A DNA stretch of 64,000 bases from Lineus longissimus (GCF_910592395.1 NC_088318.1:3658001-3722000); one strand, 5' to 3'; positions 52,632 through 64,000 are shown, counted from the first letter of the stretch. The notes: generated by a model not told the origin, from the sequence alone. A program made the numbers and translations.

Positions 52632-54505
52632 CCCCCACGTATACAATAGATTTTGTAGTGTGCTCCTTATACTTACGGCCCACATAGTACGGGATGACCG
52701 CTGCATGGTGGATCCTCCTCGCTCCCACTTTCGGACAATGAAGCTTGTCCCTTCTTGCTCCTGAGCTGACACTAATGCATCAATACGTATATTGTTTCGA
52801 GGGAAGCGCAACGGTGACCTGTACTGTCACACTGGCCGGCAGTAGCTCAACTTCTGCCTCTTGAAAACCAAATAGCCAAGCGCCAGATATAACAGATGCG
52901 TTGAAGTATTTGTCAACCAGGCAGCGGGCGTGAACAGGAATTTATCAATTAAAGACAGGAAATCAGAATATATTTTAAATCACAGTTTATCATTTTAAGT
53001 ATCCACGAGTCATGCCCGTTCTTTTCGTGACATAAGAACTTCCTCAGTAAGTTTCGAGCATCTTGATAAACATCCCACACAATGTTTCCCGTTCTAAAGT
53101 CATGGCTGTGTCTTGCAGTAGTTTCATATATCATTGTTGGCGGTTACATTCCGCACAAGTTTTTCAAAGTCCTTCACTAAAACCTGATCAATCAACTGGT
53201 GGACGTTTTTCAAACGTGGGCATCACTTGCAATTGGCAATCACCGGATACCACTATATACTTGATTACGGGACCACCACAAGACCATAGGTGTAGACGAT
53301 TTAGATCAGACTACGAGTGATTACTCCCGTTCACGTCTGGAGTGTGGTCGTCGCAGATGGCCTGCAGCGATAATTGTCAACCTCTGCACAGGCTCCAAAT
53401 GATGAATAAGTTTCCTTTTTTAAAAATATAAATTGCTTTATTCATTACAACCTCATATCGAAAATCATGAAACTGCAGTAATACATATCCGAAGAATTCA
53501 TTTCCAAATCTAAGAAAATAAAGCTACAAATTACTAGTTAGCCTTTTACATTGATATCAAGTTACATGGTCCAAGTTCAACCATCAAACAAAATGCTTTT
53601 TCGCAGGCGATTTTTCTCATGCATACTAATCACATTGACTACTTCTACAGTTGTTCAGCGGCTTATTATGTAATCACACGTCACCCCTTTCATTTACTTG
53701 ATAAAATGCGCCGAGTGCTACAAGCACATACACCGATCCAACAAGCAACACTCGGCTGATTTTTCGACGCGACATACCATTGTCCCGCCCTCTATCAGCA
53801 CACGAATTTCAATCCAGAATATTATGTCGTTCAGAAGTTACAGAGCGGAAGGGAATTTTCATGATTTTCAGGAAGCGCCCCCTCATCACTCATATATCGT
53901 GTACCTTTTCATCATCAAAAAAGTGAAAAAAACGACAACGACGACGACGATGAAGTTGAAAAATTTTCAAAATTAAAAAAGATTTGGGACTGCAGTTTTT
54001 GGTGATGTTGGTTCATTTTGAGCAAAAAAAAAGTGAAAAGTTTTTTGTAATTAGAAATGTTTTCATCACTCAGTCAGTTTTGGGACTGCAGTTTTTTAAT
54101 TTTGATTTTTAGTGGGACACATCTTCAGATGTCCTTCACTCCTTTCACCAAAATATCGATTAAATTGCTTGAGTCGTTTAGAAGCTGTAGCGTTGAAACG
54201 AGCACAAAGTTGGTGCCATGTACTAATACCATGTCCCCCTACACAAGCTCCGGGGGACAACAACAATATCGCGTACGAATAAAATAATTTTAATGTTTGA
54301 GTGAGAATCGAAACTTTCATTTATTCACCGCTTTGTCAAGAAATAAATCAAAACAGTTGATAATTGGGCTACAACTAAATTTTATACATCACATGCATCA
54401 GCAAACCTATGCAAAGTATCAAAATGTACATAAATGACAACAGATTTCATTATCACAGTTATATAACAGGGTCAACAAAAATAAAATCATTTATTTTTTA
54501 CGACA
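52632..54505. other. Intergenic DNA, no gene seen
   Basis: No gene recognised. The phrase TTGGGACTGCAGTTTTT occurs twice (about 53986 and 54081). Minus-strand AATAAA motifs near 54490 and 54320 are possible 3' ends for the SDR gene at 54506. Confidence 0.45.
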
Positions 54506-57500
54506 CTATAACTTTGAGTTCTTGATTGCCTCCTTTGCCCTGTCTTCAGCAAAGATCTTGTAGTCGATGCCTTTCTGAGACGTAACTCGCATGCATGCTC
54601 CATTTTTACTTGTATCTTCGACCAACTGCATAAAACCATCAATAACCAGACCAATACTGAAAGTAAAACGAAAATTGAAATTATTACTGTAAACTACAGG
54701 TAAAGGTTGACAAATTTTCTCAATCGACATTTTCAATTGGTGACAGAACAAAAATCACGCCTGTTGCCAAAATTAAATGCCTAATGCATAACATTTTTAA
54801 AATTTGCCCTTTTAAAGTTTGCGTATGAATGACAGTGCATTTGGGAAAAAATGGAAATAAAACGCTCACGAAAATTTCACAGTTTACAGTTACAAGGCGT
54901 CTGAGGATAAAAGCAGTAAATACTACAACCATGACCGAATTTGCCAAGAGGTAAAAATTATTATTACTGCAGTACCCTTATGAAAAGGAGGTAATGTTCA
55001 CTTACTCAACAATGCCAACCATCCTGATAAATTTCTCGATTTCTGTGTTTTTCAAGAGCTCATCCAACATGGCAGTAGGAGTGAAGGACGGACAGATACA
55101 GTTCACGCGGACGCCGTGCTTTTCAAAATGCTGGGGAACCTGAACAAGGGAAGACAATATCAAAGTATAAGTACATTTATTGAAAGTGGGAGATATTGCA
55201 ATGCCAGCACTATACTGAATTGAAATGTTACAAGATCCTGCCTATAGAGCCTTAAGTATTTGAGTGCACTGTTTTTGCAATTTAAAATGATTTCTCAATA
55301 ATCCTGTTGGCGAAGTTGCAGTCCTACTGGAAGCTGGATTCGGAAAAAATTTGCCAGGCCAGAAAATTGCATCAGGATCGGCTAAACTTGCCTGTTAGGA
55401 ATCGAGATAAGGACTTTTTAAAACAGGACGTTTGGACAAGTAACCCACACTTTCCCCTTATCCTCAGGACTCTAAATATACCTACCCCATGAGATCTTGA
55501 AAACATCATTACACCAGCTTTTGTCGCAGAATACGCTGGTGAGTGGGGTAGAATGAGGAATGCTGCAAAAAGTAGGAAAACCGTCAGGCATAATGTAACG
55601 ACGAGAAAACTTGTTGCTTCATCGAACAAGTTGAAATGGGGTGTGGAAAACCCTCACAGGCATGAATTTAATATCAAAATTTCAAACAGTGAAAAGAATG
55701 GGAGCATGACAATGTGCAAATAAAGAATAATGCAAAGGAAAATTTGCTGAAGGCGATAGCCATTTGGCATTTGTCTCTTTACACTTTGACTGCCAAGACG
55801 TATCTCACCGAATTGAAAATGTTAACAAAACTCTGATGGGCACCTGAGGCCAGCCCTCTCACATAGGTGTTCATTGGAAAGCTCTCGTTGAGTGCTTTTG
55901 AATGAATACCAAAGTTGGAAAGCTCTCGTTGAGTGCTTTCGAATGAATACCAAAGTTGGAAAGCTCTCGTTGAGTGCTTTCGAATGAATATCAAAGTTGG
56001 AAAGCTCTCGTTGAGTGCTTTTGAATGAATACCAAAGTTGGAAAGCTCTCGTTGAGTGCTTTCGAATGAATACCAAAGTTGGAAAGCTCTCGCTGAGTGC
56101 TTTCGAATGAATACCACTGTTGGAAAGCTCTCACTGAATGCTTTCGAATGAATACCAATGTTGGAAAGCTCCCGCTGAATGCTTTTGAATGAATACCAAT
56201 GTTGGAAAGCTCCCGCTGAATGCTTTCGAATGAATACCAAAGTTGGAAAGCTCTCGTTGAGTGCTTTCGAATGAATACCAATGTTGGAAAGCTCTCGCTG
56301 AATGCTTTCGAATGAACACCAATGTTGGAAAGCTCTCGCTGAATGCTTTCGAATGAATACCAATGTTGGAAAGCTCTCGTTGAGTGCTTTTGAATGAATA
56401 CCAAAGTTGGAAAGCTCTCGCTGAGTGCTTTCGAATGAATACCAATGTTGGAAAGCTCTCGCTGAGTGCTTTTGAATGAATACCAAAGTTGGAAAGCTCT
56501 CGCTGAGTGCTTTCGAATGAATACCACTGTTGGAAAGCTCTCGCTGAATGCTTTCGAATGAATACCAATGTTGGAAAGCTCCCGCTGAATGCTTTTGAAT
56601 GAATACCAATGTTGGAAAGCTCCCGCTGAATGCTTTCGAATGAATACCAAAGTTGGAAAGCTCTCGTTGAGTGCTTTCGAATGAATACCAAAGTTGGAAA
56701 GCTCTCGTTGAGTGCTTTCGAATGAATACCAATGTTGGAAAGCTCTCGCTGAATGCTTTCGAATGAATACCAAAGTTGGAAAGCTCTCGCTGAGTGCTTT
56801 CGAATGATCAAATGAATACCAATGTTGGAAAGCTCTCGCTGAATGCTTTCGAATGAATACCAATGTGAGATGGGCTTTAATGAAATTTCAGACACTTTCT
56901 ATCTGGGCAAAGTGGCCACTGGCAGTGAAAGGGTTGACATCAATTGAGCATCTGGCCCATATGATTGAATGAAATTACGTACCGGGTATTCTGTTACTTA
57001 CCAGACATGGATGCTGTGTTGATGATAACACCTCCATCACCACCCGTGTCTTTCCCCATATGTTTGAGACCAAGCTCCGTACCATTTATGACAGCTTTCT
57101 GAAGTTATAATGAATTTTTCATAAATCTATGTATTTGTACATGTACTTTGCTTTTTCAGGGGGCCTACAGAGGCAGAAGCTTGGCCTTAGATAGAGTCAA
57201 ATTTTTTATCTCAATGTGACCAATATGCACAGTTCAGAGACTGGGGAATATTTGATTCCAGAATTAATGTATTCTTTGAATAATTGTAAATAATTTTAAT
57301 ATACTGTGATAAGAGAGAACCTTATCGGTGACTTTGTGTCGTCAGACCTACCAACCTTGTCCCTATAGTCTCCCTTCACTTTGATAGAGAACATGCAATT
57401 TTCAAAAATTTCAGAATTTTGCACAACAAAAAATTTGAACTTACCAAATTGACGTCGACCACCAGGTTAGAATCCGGATGCAGTCCAACTCCGGCATTGT

Positions 57501-59009
57501 TGGCAAGAATATCAAGTCGTCCAAAGGTTGACTTTGTTTTCTTGAAGGCAGCTGAAAAGTTATGGTCAAGTTAGTATCTGAGTAGTGAATCAACTCTATT
57601 GTACGAAAGAACATGTTTACTGTCCTTTTGAAACTATTACATAAACAGTTGCGAGGCACAATTAGATATTACTACCATATAATGTATGTTGCACACAGTT
57701 TAGAACTTGGTGATATGTTGATGTCTTTGATACAAAGTTGTGTAATAAACTATTCTTGATTTCAAAAGCCGGTCATTTTGTGGTGTTTGGTGGACAACCA
57801 ATGCCTCCAGCTCGGTATCAATTCCTTTAAAGGGAACTGGAACCGCCGAGCGATTTATTCAACTTTTCGACTTTCACCGCCCGAGAAAGTCAAACTTCCA
57901 ACTTCATATTCGAGTTCAGATTTGTAGCGCCGCCCCCAGTGCCCGAGCATGCGCAGTTCATTATTGAGAATCATGTGAGAATCACGTGAGTCATGCGACC
58001 TTTCATTCATGAGTTTTCGTAGTAAATTCCATAGTAGTGACGTCACTCAATGATTGACAGCTTGGCGCCATGTTTCATTCATGCCTTGTTCTGATCACCC
58101 GATACGCGGGAAATGAAAACGAGGTCATACGAACTGGCTTGGCGGTTTCAGTTCCCTTTGACTTTTATGTTCAGCCAAATCAAGAAGATTCGACCTCTTT
58201 TTAAAAAGAACCACTCTTACCTTCTAAGTCTTCAGTCTTCCTCACATCACACTGGGCAAACATGATAGTTTCAGCACCATGTTTTTGCTTCAGCTCTTCA
58301 AGGCATTTCCTTCCCAACAACTCATTTTGATCCGCTATACACACCTGGGAATAAACGATTTCAAATATGCCAATAATAAGACTCATGATAACAGATTTGA
58401 CTAGAATTTCATATCATTCTGAGATTTAAATGGGTACACCGTTCGTGATGTGGTCCAGTTAAATAGAAATCCACATACACAATTCCGTATGTATAGCCAT
58501 GGAGGTATTATTACCTCCATGGTATAGCACGATAAACGGAGAAGTACATTAATATTATAATGCCGGGCTCGATAAACAGGTGACCGATGGGCATATGATA
58601 TAGGCTAGGCCTATATAATATCTATCAATCATGATATGCCTGGATTGTTCACAAAAAGTCCTGTTTCAAGTGATTGTTCACATGATATTTACACTTACAG
58701 TATATATGTTTAACAAGAACAACTTAAACATAAGTAACTGTACACCAGGCGGTAAGAACCTCCGACGTAAGATGCAAGAGCACGATGCAGGACCAAACCC
58801 TATCGTAGTTCAGTGTAAACAATAGCACGTGCTCAGATCTAAAAATAGCACAAACACCGGGTCAAAGGTTATGCAACTTGTGGGGTGTACGTTTCGTCGA
58901 CAAAATCACCACATACTCTTGCTCCTTTGCGAAGTAGGGCTTCACACATGGCTCTACCAATTCCCTGTGCTCCTCCTGTGATTAGGGCAACCTTTCCGGC
59001 TAGACTCAT
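54506..59009 (-). CDS. HPGD: 15-hydroxyprostaglandin dehydrogenase-like short-chain dehydrogenase (7 exons)
   Basis: Exons 58917-59009, 58221-58344, 57445-57551, 57002-57098, 55486-55562, 55006-55139 and 54506-54656 join in phase to 260 aa (human HPGD has 266). The Rossmann fold has TGGAQGIG at 11-18, Asp36 for NAD preference, CDV at 61-63 and NNAG at 90-93. The catalytic set is Ser138, Tyr151 and Lys155 (YSATK), at exactly the positions of HPGD. The C-terminal [13 protein letters not shown] also matches. Members oxidise the 15-hydroxyl of prostaglandins and related oxylipins with NAD in the cytosol. HPGD residue Gln148, which contacts the substrate hydroxyl, is Ser here, so the substrate may differ. 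The start chosen (MSLAGKV) fits the family; an in-frame Met 18 codons upstream (59063) would add a short basic leader. Intron 4 contains a 1-kb minisatellite. Confidence 0.9.
55875..56870. repeat. 42-bp minisatellite, about 24 copies, in intron 4 of the SDR gene
   Basis: Units read GGAAAGCTCTCGTTGAGTGC followed by TTTCGAATGAATACCAAAGTT with variants (CGCTGAATGC, AATGTT, one 8-bp insertion near 56810). The period is 14 codons, so any frame without a stop in one unit stays open throughout. Minus-strand frames of 254, 290 and 317 aa overlap in different phases, which shows the openness is structural rather than coding. Confidence 0.93.
57829..58160. mobile_element. 330-bp MITE with AAAGGGAACTG ends, in intron 2 of the SDR gene
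   Basis: Left AAAGGGAACTGGAACCGCC and right (reverse complement) AAAGGGAACTGAAACCGCC form the ends; outer bases are CTTTA / AAAGT. The interior contains CpG-rich stretches and GCATGCGC. Boundaries are approximate. Confidence 0.7.
58497..58525. repeat. Short perfect hairpin
   Basis: CCATGGAGGTA, a 4-5-base loop, then TACCTCCATGG in intron 1 of the SDR gene. Too short to assign. Confidence 0.6.
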
Positions 59010-60038
59010 GCTTGTAAATCGGGTAAAATTGGTGACTTTAGCAGACGAAACAATGGCGTTCACTAAATACTAGTTCAACTAGTCGACACGTGATGGCGAC
59101 GTTGTATCGTCTTCCTGTATGGTATACTAGGTGTTTAAAAAAAGTAGTTATACTAGGTGTTAAAAAAATTAGGAGAGAATAAAATACAATTGTCTAGTAC
59201 TTCTTGCTGAGGCTTCTATGTTGCTGTTCCCATTGTTGGAAAGGTCACAACCTGACGTGACATCTCTTAGTATAGATAGGAGTATTGCTGGTCTCTGCAT
59301 GGTCTCTGTTTTCATATTTATACAGATCGGCCATATTGTCTGCATTTCCAGAATGCCCAATCCCATCCACCCCCTCCACCACTCAGTGGGCTATTCATAA
59401 TGGGCTCACTGGAAGTTTTAGCTTTGTGGTTGCATCATCGAGAAATCAACTGAAGGTCCGTGTTCAAACGAATGGAACGCCAATGCCTCTGGATCCAATG
59501 CGATGACTGTGAGGGCATCTGTCTCAATGAAAGGCAGAAAACACATGTTACAGCTCTTTTAAAATTGCTGGGAAAACTCTGCATTTGAGTCTTTGTTTCT
59601 CATTCTCGGCGTTCATGATCAATATCCTAACAATCCAATCACTGACGAAGACGTGTCTTCGCGGAAATCCCAACATCTTAAATGGAATGATCTATATGGT
59701 GTGGTGCCCGCTTCTAAAGCGATCGTTAGTTCGATATTTTGTATATGACGTCTAGGAGGAGTTTTAAAACCCCGATTCTCACTCGATCGAGGGGCAGTAT
59801 CAAGAGGTCTGCTGGGATGTGTGTTGTCAACTCATACTTCTCAAATAGGACAGCTGTCGTCACAACCTATTGCTTTGATAGGCGACACATTGACCGGCGA
59901 AACCTATTGGTCACAGCTTGCCCCACCCGCCTCATTAAGAGAAACACATGCCAAATCAATGCTAGTAGCCACGTTACATGGTTTTATTTATGTCGCAAAG
60001 ACACATCTAGTTGATCTAGTTGATCTGTAACTTTGATT
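59010..60038. other. Divergent intergenic region between the SDR gene and the PDI-like gene
   Basis: The two genes point away from each other with about 1 kb between start codons. Near the SDR start is an E-box CACGTG (59089-59094). A 26-bp phrase TATACTAGGTGTTTAAAAAA is duplicated at about 59120 and 59148. No TATA box is obvious. Confidence 0.45.
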
Positions 60039-62634
60039 ATGGATGTTAGGAATTTTATCCGATTTTCTCTCGTACTTCTTTTTGGACTTTATCAAAATGT
60101 CTCGGCGGTCGTCTTCGAGTTGGACAATTCTAATTTTGATGAGGTAGGTATGATTGTGACAGGTTTATGCGTCAACACGGGTTAGAAATCATCTAATTTG
60201 TATCATCATTAATCAAGTGCGCTTTCAGATGCACAGGGACGTTGTCTAACTACGACGACTACGGACTCGGGAGACCCATTTCAAATTCTATAACGCCCGG
60301 TGAATTAGGCAGATTGTCGTCAGAGTCATAACAATTCGTTCTTCCTCGTCGGACTCCGTAAGATGCCGGGAGGTCTGCATGCAACCAACCTATCACACGG
60401 CCCCAGCATCTTTAGTAGGTAAAATGCACCCTACCGGCAGAAGAGATTTATGGTTGCGGCCCTGCCTTCATCTAAATAGTCTTCATTGCGATGAGGGACA
60501 CACTGACGAGCAAAAGACATCTCACTTACCTATTTTTTATGAGACACATTTCATTTTCAGACAGTCAACGGTGGTTCCATGGTTATGGTGATGTTCTATG
60601 CCCCTTGTAGGTATACCTTAATAGGGAATTCTGTGGTTGTTTGCTACAATGTCTACTCATCGCAAATTAGTCGTATAGTGATCAAAGTCACAACCAGATG
60701 TCGACGTTATAGTTTTCCAGGGTGTCAAGTAGTATAAAGAGATCAGTGAGGAACCTCATAGTCTAGTACAAATGTAGTTAACACTGCTCACTACCAAGCC
60801 CGGGTTCGATCCCTGGGCCCAATAAGGTGAACTAAGTATTTATCATGCACTTCTAATCTCTCATGTATCAAAGGTCACGAGTCTCTGTAAAACCACGTCT
60901 GACCTGCATGAATGCGGATAACGTCTAAGCCCTCCATGCAGCGATTGTCTAATGTGCAAGATCAATGCCGTATGTCAGATTCATTCGCTGACGACATCCT
61001 TTTATTCCACAGGGTGCGGAGCTTGCAAGAAAGCCCTGCCCGTCCTGTCGGACGTCTCGGCGCGTTATGAACATCACAATGACGTCATCTTCGCCCGGGT
61101 CAATGGTTTCGAGCAGAGAATATTAGCCCTGCGATTCGACATCGACGCCTTTCCAACCATCCTTAACTTCCCCTACCAGACGGAAGCAGTAAAGTAAGTA
61201 CAAGTATGACATTGTATCTGACGCAAGGTCATTTGAAGGAATGCAAGGCAAAACGCCCAGGTCATAGTTAATGCATAGGACTTATAATTGTTGCTTGGGA
61301 CCCCTTTGTTGCCTGGGTCCACGCGAGAACCCCCGCATCAGCAGAATCATCCTGGGAGATTACAGGACAAGTTGACCCCCGTTGGATTCTTACGCGACAA
61401 TACACATCAATACATAAATTCGTTTCAAGCAACTTATTTTTGTCTCTCAATTCAGAAAGACAACACATCTTAAAGGGAGTCTATAGGCAGACGCAACTTG
61501 GTCAATTTGATGGTCTTCCGTGAGACCTATATCAAGAATGCACAGTTAGGGTACTGGGTGGTGTTTGATTCGTGATAAATGCATTCCTCGTTCAATGATG
61601 GATATAGTTCTGATGAACTGTGAGAGACTCATGGGGTAGACCATTTCGTCATCCTGATCGTCTCTCCTCATGCTCGGGGAGAGATGAGGCTGGTCCACTG
61701 CGTCCGGGGTGGATGTGAGATAGAAGAGATCCTATCGGCGACTTCCCGTAACTTAATAATGACCTAACTGTCTACTGCCTCATATTTCAGGTACAAGGGG
61801 CGAGTGCTAACTGACGAACTTCGACAGGCCGTGCGGGCCGAGGTCCTAAAGAATGAAGAACTCATCAAAACAGGCAAGAAAGTCCGGGGAGCGACACCAG
61901 AACGGCCAAAACTGCAGCCGAAAATGCAGAAAAATATCAAGGATATCACCATTGATTATTTCAAAGAGACAGCCCTGGATGAGACCAAGCATGCGATGGT
62001 GTCTGTGTACGCTCCAGGGTGTACCGATGGCTGTTACGTCTTCGCGCAAGTCGCCGAATCATTCGCTAACGAAGACTCGGTAAGACATTCTCCTAATTCT
62101 TCCTACGCCATCGAGCACAGGACACAATTGTTCCAAGGACAGTGACTTACTGTTACACCGCTCCGCTCGGTTGGTCGGTGAAACAGTCTATAAATCCGTC
62201 AGAACAACAGTCAGATTGCGTCTTACGGCGTTGTGCCATCGATGCTGTTTACCCGTCCGCAGGGAAACCTGCCTATGTCCAGATGTAATGTACGTCAGGC
62301 GATCCGATGGACATCAACCAAGAACAGCCCTACCATCAACAGAAACAACTATGTTTCCAGTTGCAAGTTTGACTGTATTAGTCCCTGTTCCTCCGCAAGG
62401 TGGTTCTGCTATTTGAATGAGTTTCGGTGTAGAGGGGTCTTCAATGTCCACCACCCCCCCCCCCCCCCCCCCCCCCCCCGAGCTGGAAAAGGTGTCATTC
62501 TCATTTGTGTGGTGACGGATTAATGTATTGTTCTACAGAGAACCACGGACAATGTTTGAACGTTTGTGTTTTGTGTCACTTCAGATCGTTTTCGTGAGTC
62601 TTGACTTCACAACGGACACCCGCATCACTGCCAG
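60039..62634 (+). CDS. Protein disulfide isomerase-like / thioredoxin-fold ER protein, 5' part (5 exons, continues past window)
   Basis: Exons 60039-60143, 60561-60606, 61013-61193, 61791-62079 and 62585-62634 join in phase for 223 residues and end at a good donor (GTAAGG), so the gene continues to the right. Exon 1 encodes a signal peptide (FIRFSLVLLFGLYQNVSA) and the start of domain 1. Across the exon 2/3 junction the active site FYAPWCGACK is rebuilt when the donor GTAGGT at 60607 is used. The cis-Pro segment IDAFPTI follows. A second thioredoxin-like domain begins at about residue 185 with SVYAPGCTDGC, where the usual WCGHC is replaced by a CxxxC arrangement. PDIs form and rearrange disulfides in the ER lumen; domain 1 keeps both cysteines and domain 2 probably has altered or no activity. 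The subfamily cannot be fixed from half a protein. Confidence 0.85.
60750..60820 (+). repeat. tRNA-like SINE head in intron 2 of the PDI-like gene
   Basis: GTCTAGTACAAATGTAGTTA resembles an A-box arm and GGGTTCGATCCCTGG is an intact B box (core 60803-60813). A cloverleaf is not complete, so it is a tRNA-derived SINE or decayed tRNA rather than a functional tRNA. Confidence 0.5.
62454..62479. repeat. Poly-C run
   Basis: 26 consecutive C in an intron of the PDI-like gene; a 14-base G run (62762-62775) and a 9-base G run (near 62826) follow within 400 bp. Lengths may be unreliable in assembly. Confidence 0.8.
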
Positions 62635-63838
62635 GTAAGGACTGTCTAGAATCAAGGGGTGCGTATTTGCACATCACTAAAAGTCCAATATCTGATTGCG
62701 TTTCCGGAATGCCGAGTGAAAGGCCCTGAAGCTCAGGACTCTGTCAGTCGATGGGGCTCATGGGGGGGGGGGGGGGTTGGTCATCGCTATCAGTGAGGGG
62801 TTCTTCTCCCTAGTAACTTGTAACGGGGGGGGGTCAACGGGTCGCCATGATCCATCTACCGGTAGCAGTTGCCCCATCTTGACCCTCGTGGTAAACACCC
62901 TTTAAATCTGAAAGGCGCACAAACCTTCGGGTGGTCAAGATGCAGCTGCCCGCTTCCGGGAAACGCTAGGCCTAGTATAGCGTCTCCCTTGATCATGATG
63001 ACAGAACCGAACAGTCGTAATAGAGTATAAACAACTATTTCCTTATTACAAAATAATTTTATTCACACTGATTTCATTGAAATGTACAAGTGTATCTCAT
63101 GACGAAAACAGCACCGTTATAATATTCTCTGGACATTCTCAACTCCTCATAATAGAGAGGTTAAGATTCCAACGTAACTCATTGATCGCTGTTTTCCTTA
63201 GCTAAAAATCTAGAATGATGCGTTGGTACTAATGTGGTTGACATTACGTAACGTGGGGAATCACTATACCTCCCTAATGCATCAGCAGACAAGTCTATTT
63301 ACGTTTTCAGCTACGAATATGATAATCAATGCATTCAAACTCCATAAATAATTATCGCACGCAGAGTATTTTTGGCAGTAACATCCCGCGAAATGATACA
63401 AATCGTCACTAAATACAAAAATGTTACATGAATATTTACAGAAGAAATAAGTGCCTTCGCTGTAAACTCGGCTCTTCGCCATCCCTCAGACGAAGCAGGT
63501 GATGCCTCAGAGGCGAGTTCACAGTAACACAACAGATATTTTATATAAAAAATTATCTACCTGCTATATTCAACCGTATCCATTAGTTGAAGGTTACTGT
63601 AACCATTCTTCCCATCTTTGTATAGTTGTTAAACTGAACCTACCGATCATGATACACCAATCATTTGATTTTTTGGCGTTTGACTAATTCCCTTATTTCT
63701 TCGGTCATCTTTTCTTGGAGACTTCTACTGAGGTGTCTTCAACGTCAATTATCTTCAAGTTTTTAAGTTATAAGCTTACCGTTTAGCCTTTTCTGAAAAC
63801 CAAAGTGTACACCTACCCAATTTTTAACCCGCTGATGT
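62635..63838. other. Intron of the PDI-like gene and probable 3' UTR of a minus-strand gene
   Basis: No further plus-strand PDI exon was found. A minus-strand AATAAA near 63057 would fit the 3' end of the gene whose last coding exon is at 63839-64000, giving a 3' UTR of about 0.8 kb. Confidence 0.4.
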
Positions 63839-64000
63839 TCACACTCTACCTTGACTACACTGATTAAGAGCAACTTCCACCACTGCCGCCATGTCGCCGT
63901 ACAATCGGGGGTCCAAGCTATACCTGACGTGTGTGACGTTGACAGCGGTGGACCCAGCCCGATTTTTGCAATGTCGAGTCCAATTCACAAGAGGAATCAG
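63839..64000 (-). CDS. Probable last coding exon of an unrecognised gene (truncated by window edge)
   Basis: From the window end the minus strand is open for 53 codons to TGA at 63839-63841. The frame contains NVTHVRYSLDPRLYGDMAAV followed by VEVALNQCSQGRV, a balanced composition unlike the surrounding AT-rich DNA. The GC content rises here, and a polyadenylation signal follows about 780 bp downstream. I do not recognise the family. A donor-like GTAGAG after SQ could mean that the exon ends there instead. Confidence 0.35.
   Translation of the reverse strand: MIPLVNWTRHCKNRAGSTAVNVTHVRYSLDPRLYGDMAAVVEVALNQCSQGRV

Noticed and set aside
55779-56895. Overlapping minus-strand ORFs of 317, 290 and 254 aa
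   Set aside because: They lie wholly in a 42-bp tandem array (14 codons), so several phases are open at once. They sit in an intron of the SDR gene and no phase shows independent protein features.
60750-60820. Functional tRNA gene
   Set aside because: The B box is good, but acceptor and anticodon arms do not pair; a SINE head is more likely.

Overview
The window reads as nuclear DNA of an invertebrate animal. The genes are split by GT-AG introns, the protein families are metazoan (a six-EF-hand calbindin, rhodopsin-class GPCRs, an LRR-TIR receptor, a 15-PGDH-like dehydrogenase, an ER-type thioredoxin-fold protein), and the non-coding DNA is AT-rich and full of small inverted-repeat elements, minisatellites and transposon relics. 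The exact phylum cannot be fixed from the sequence; a lophotrochozoan or an invertebrate deuterostome is the most likely guess.

Layout. Positions 2827-48891 (minus strand) are one 46-kb gene for a calbindin/calretinin/calbindin-32-type protein. I could rebuild all 11 coding exons with matching phases (304 aa, six EF hands). Its 10-kb intron 8 carries a 4.3-kb DNA transposon (5376-9651) with a 923-aa ORF. Its 26-kb intron 2 carries, on the opposite strand, three intronless class-A GPCR genes (27856-28917, 32430-33461, 34254-35297). The last two are recent tandem copies with shared TATA-type promoters and shared 3' flanks. A 1,347-bp MULE-type element (35635-36981) sits in the 3' flank of the third GPCR gene, with an 8-bp target duplication and terminal inverted repeats built from tandem repeats. 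The same intron also holds a 74-bp satellite array with higher-order structure, a roughly 36-bp minisatellite, a 3' fragment of a LINE and several foldback MITEs.

Upstream of the calbindin gene on the same strand lies a Toll-like receptor gene (50043 to about 51974). It has an intact LRR-TM-TIR layout, but its TIR box 2 is unrecognisable and its signal peptide has no ATG of its own. Next is a seven-exon 15-hydroxyprostaglandin-dehydrogenase-like SDR gene (54506-59009, minus, 260 aa), whose intron 4 holds a 1-kb array of 42-bp repeats that is open in several frames. Starting at 60039 (plus) are the first five exons of a protein-disulfide-isomerase-like gene that runs off the window. At the right edge (63839-64000, minus) is a probable last coding exon of another gene.

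The genes do not form an operon-like unit. The notable relations are nesting (GPCRs inside the calbindin intron), duplication with patchy sequence homogenisation (GPCR2/GPCR3), and mobile elements that date or mark these events.
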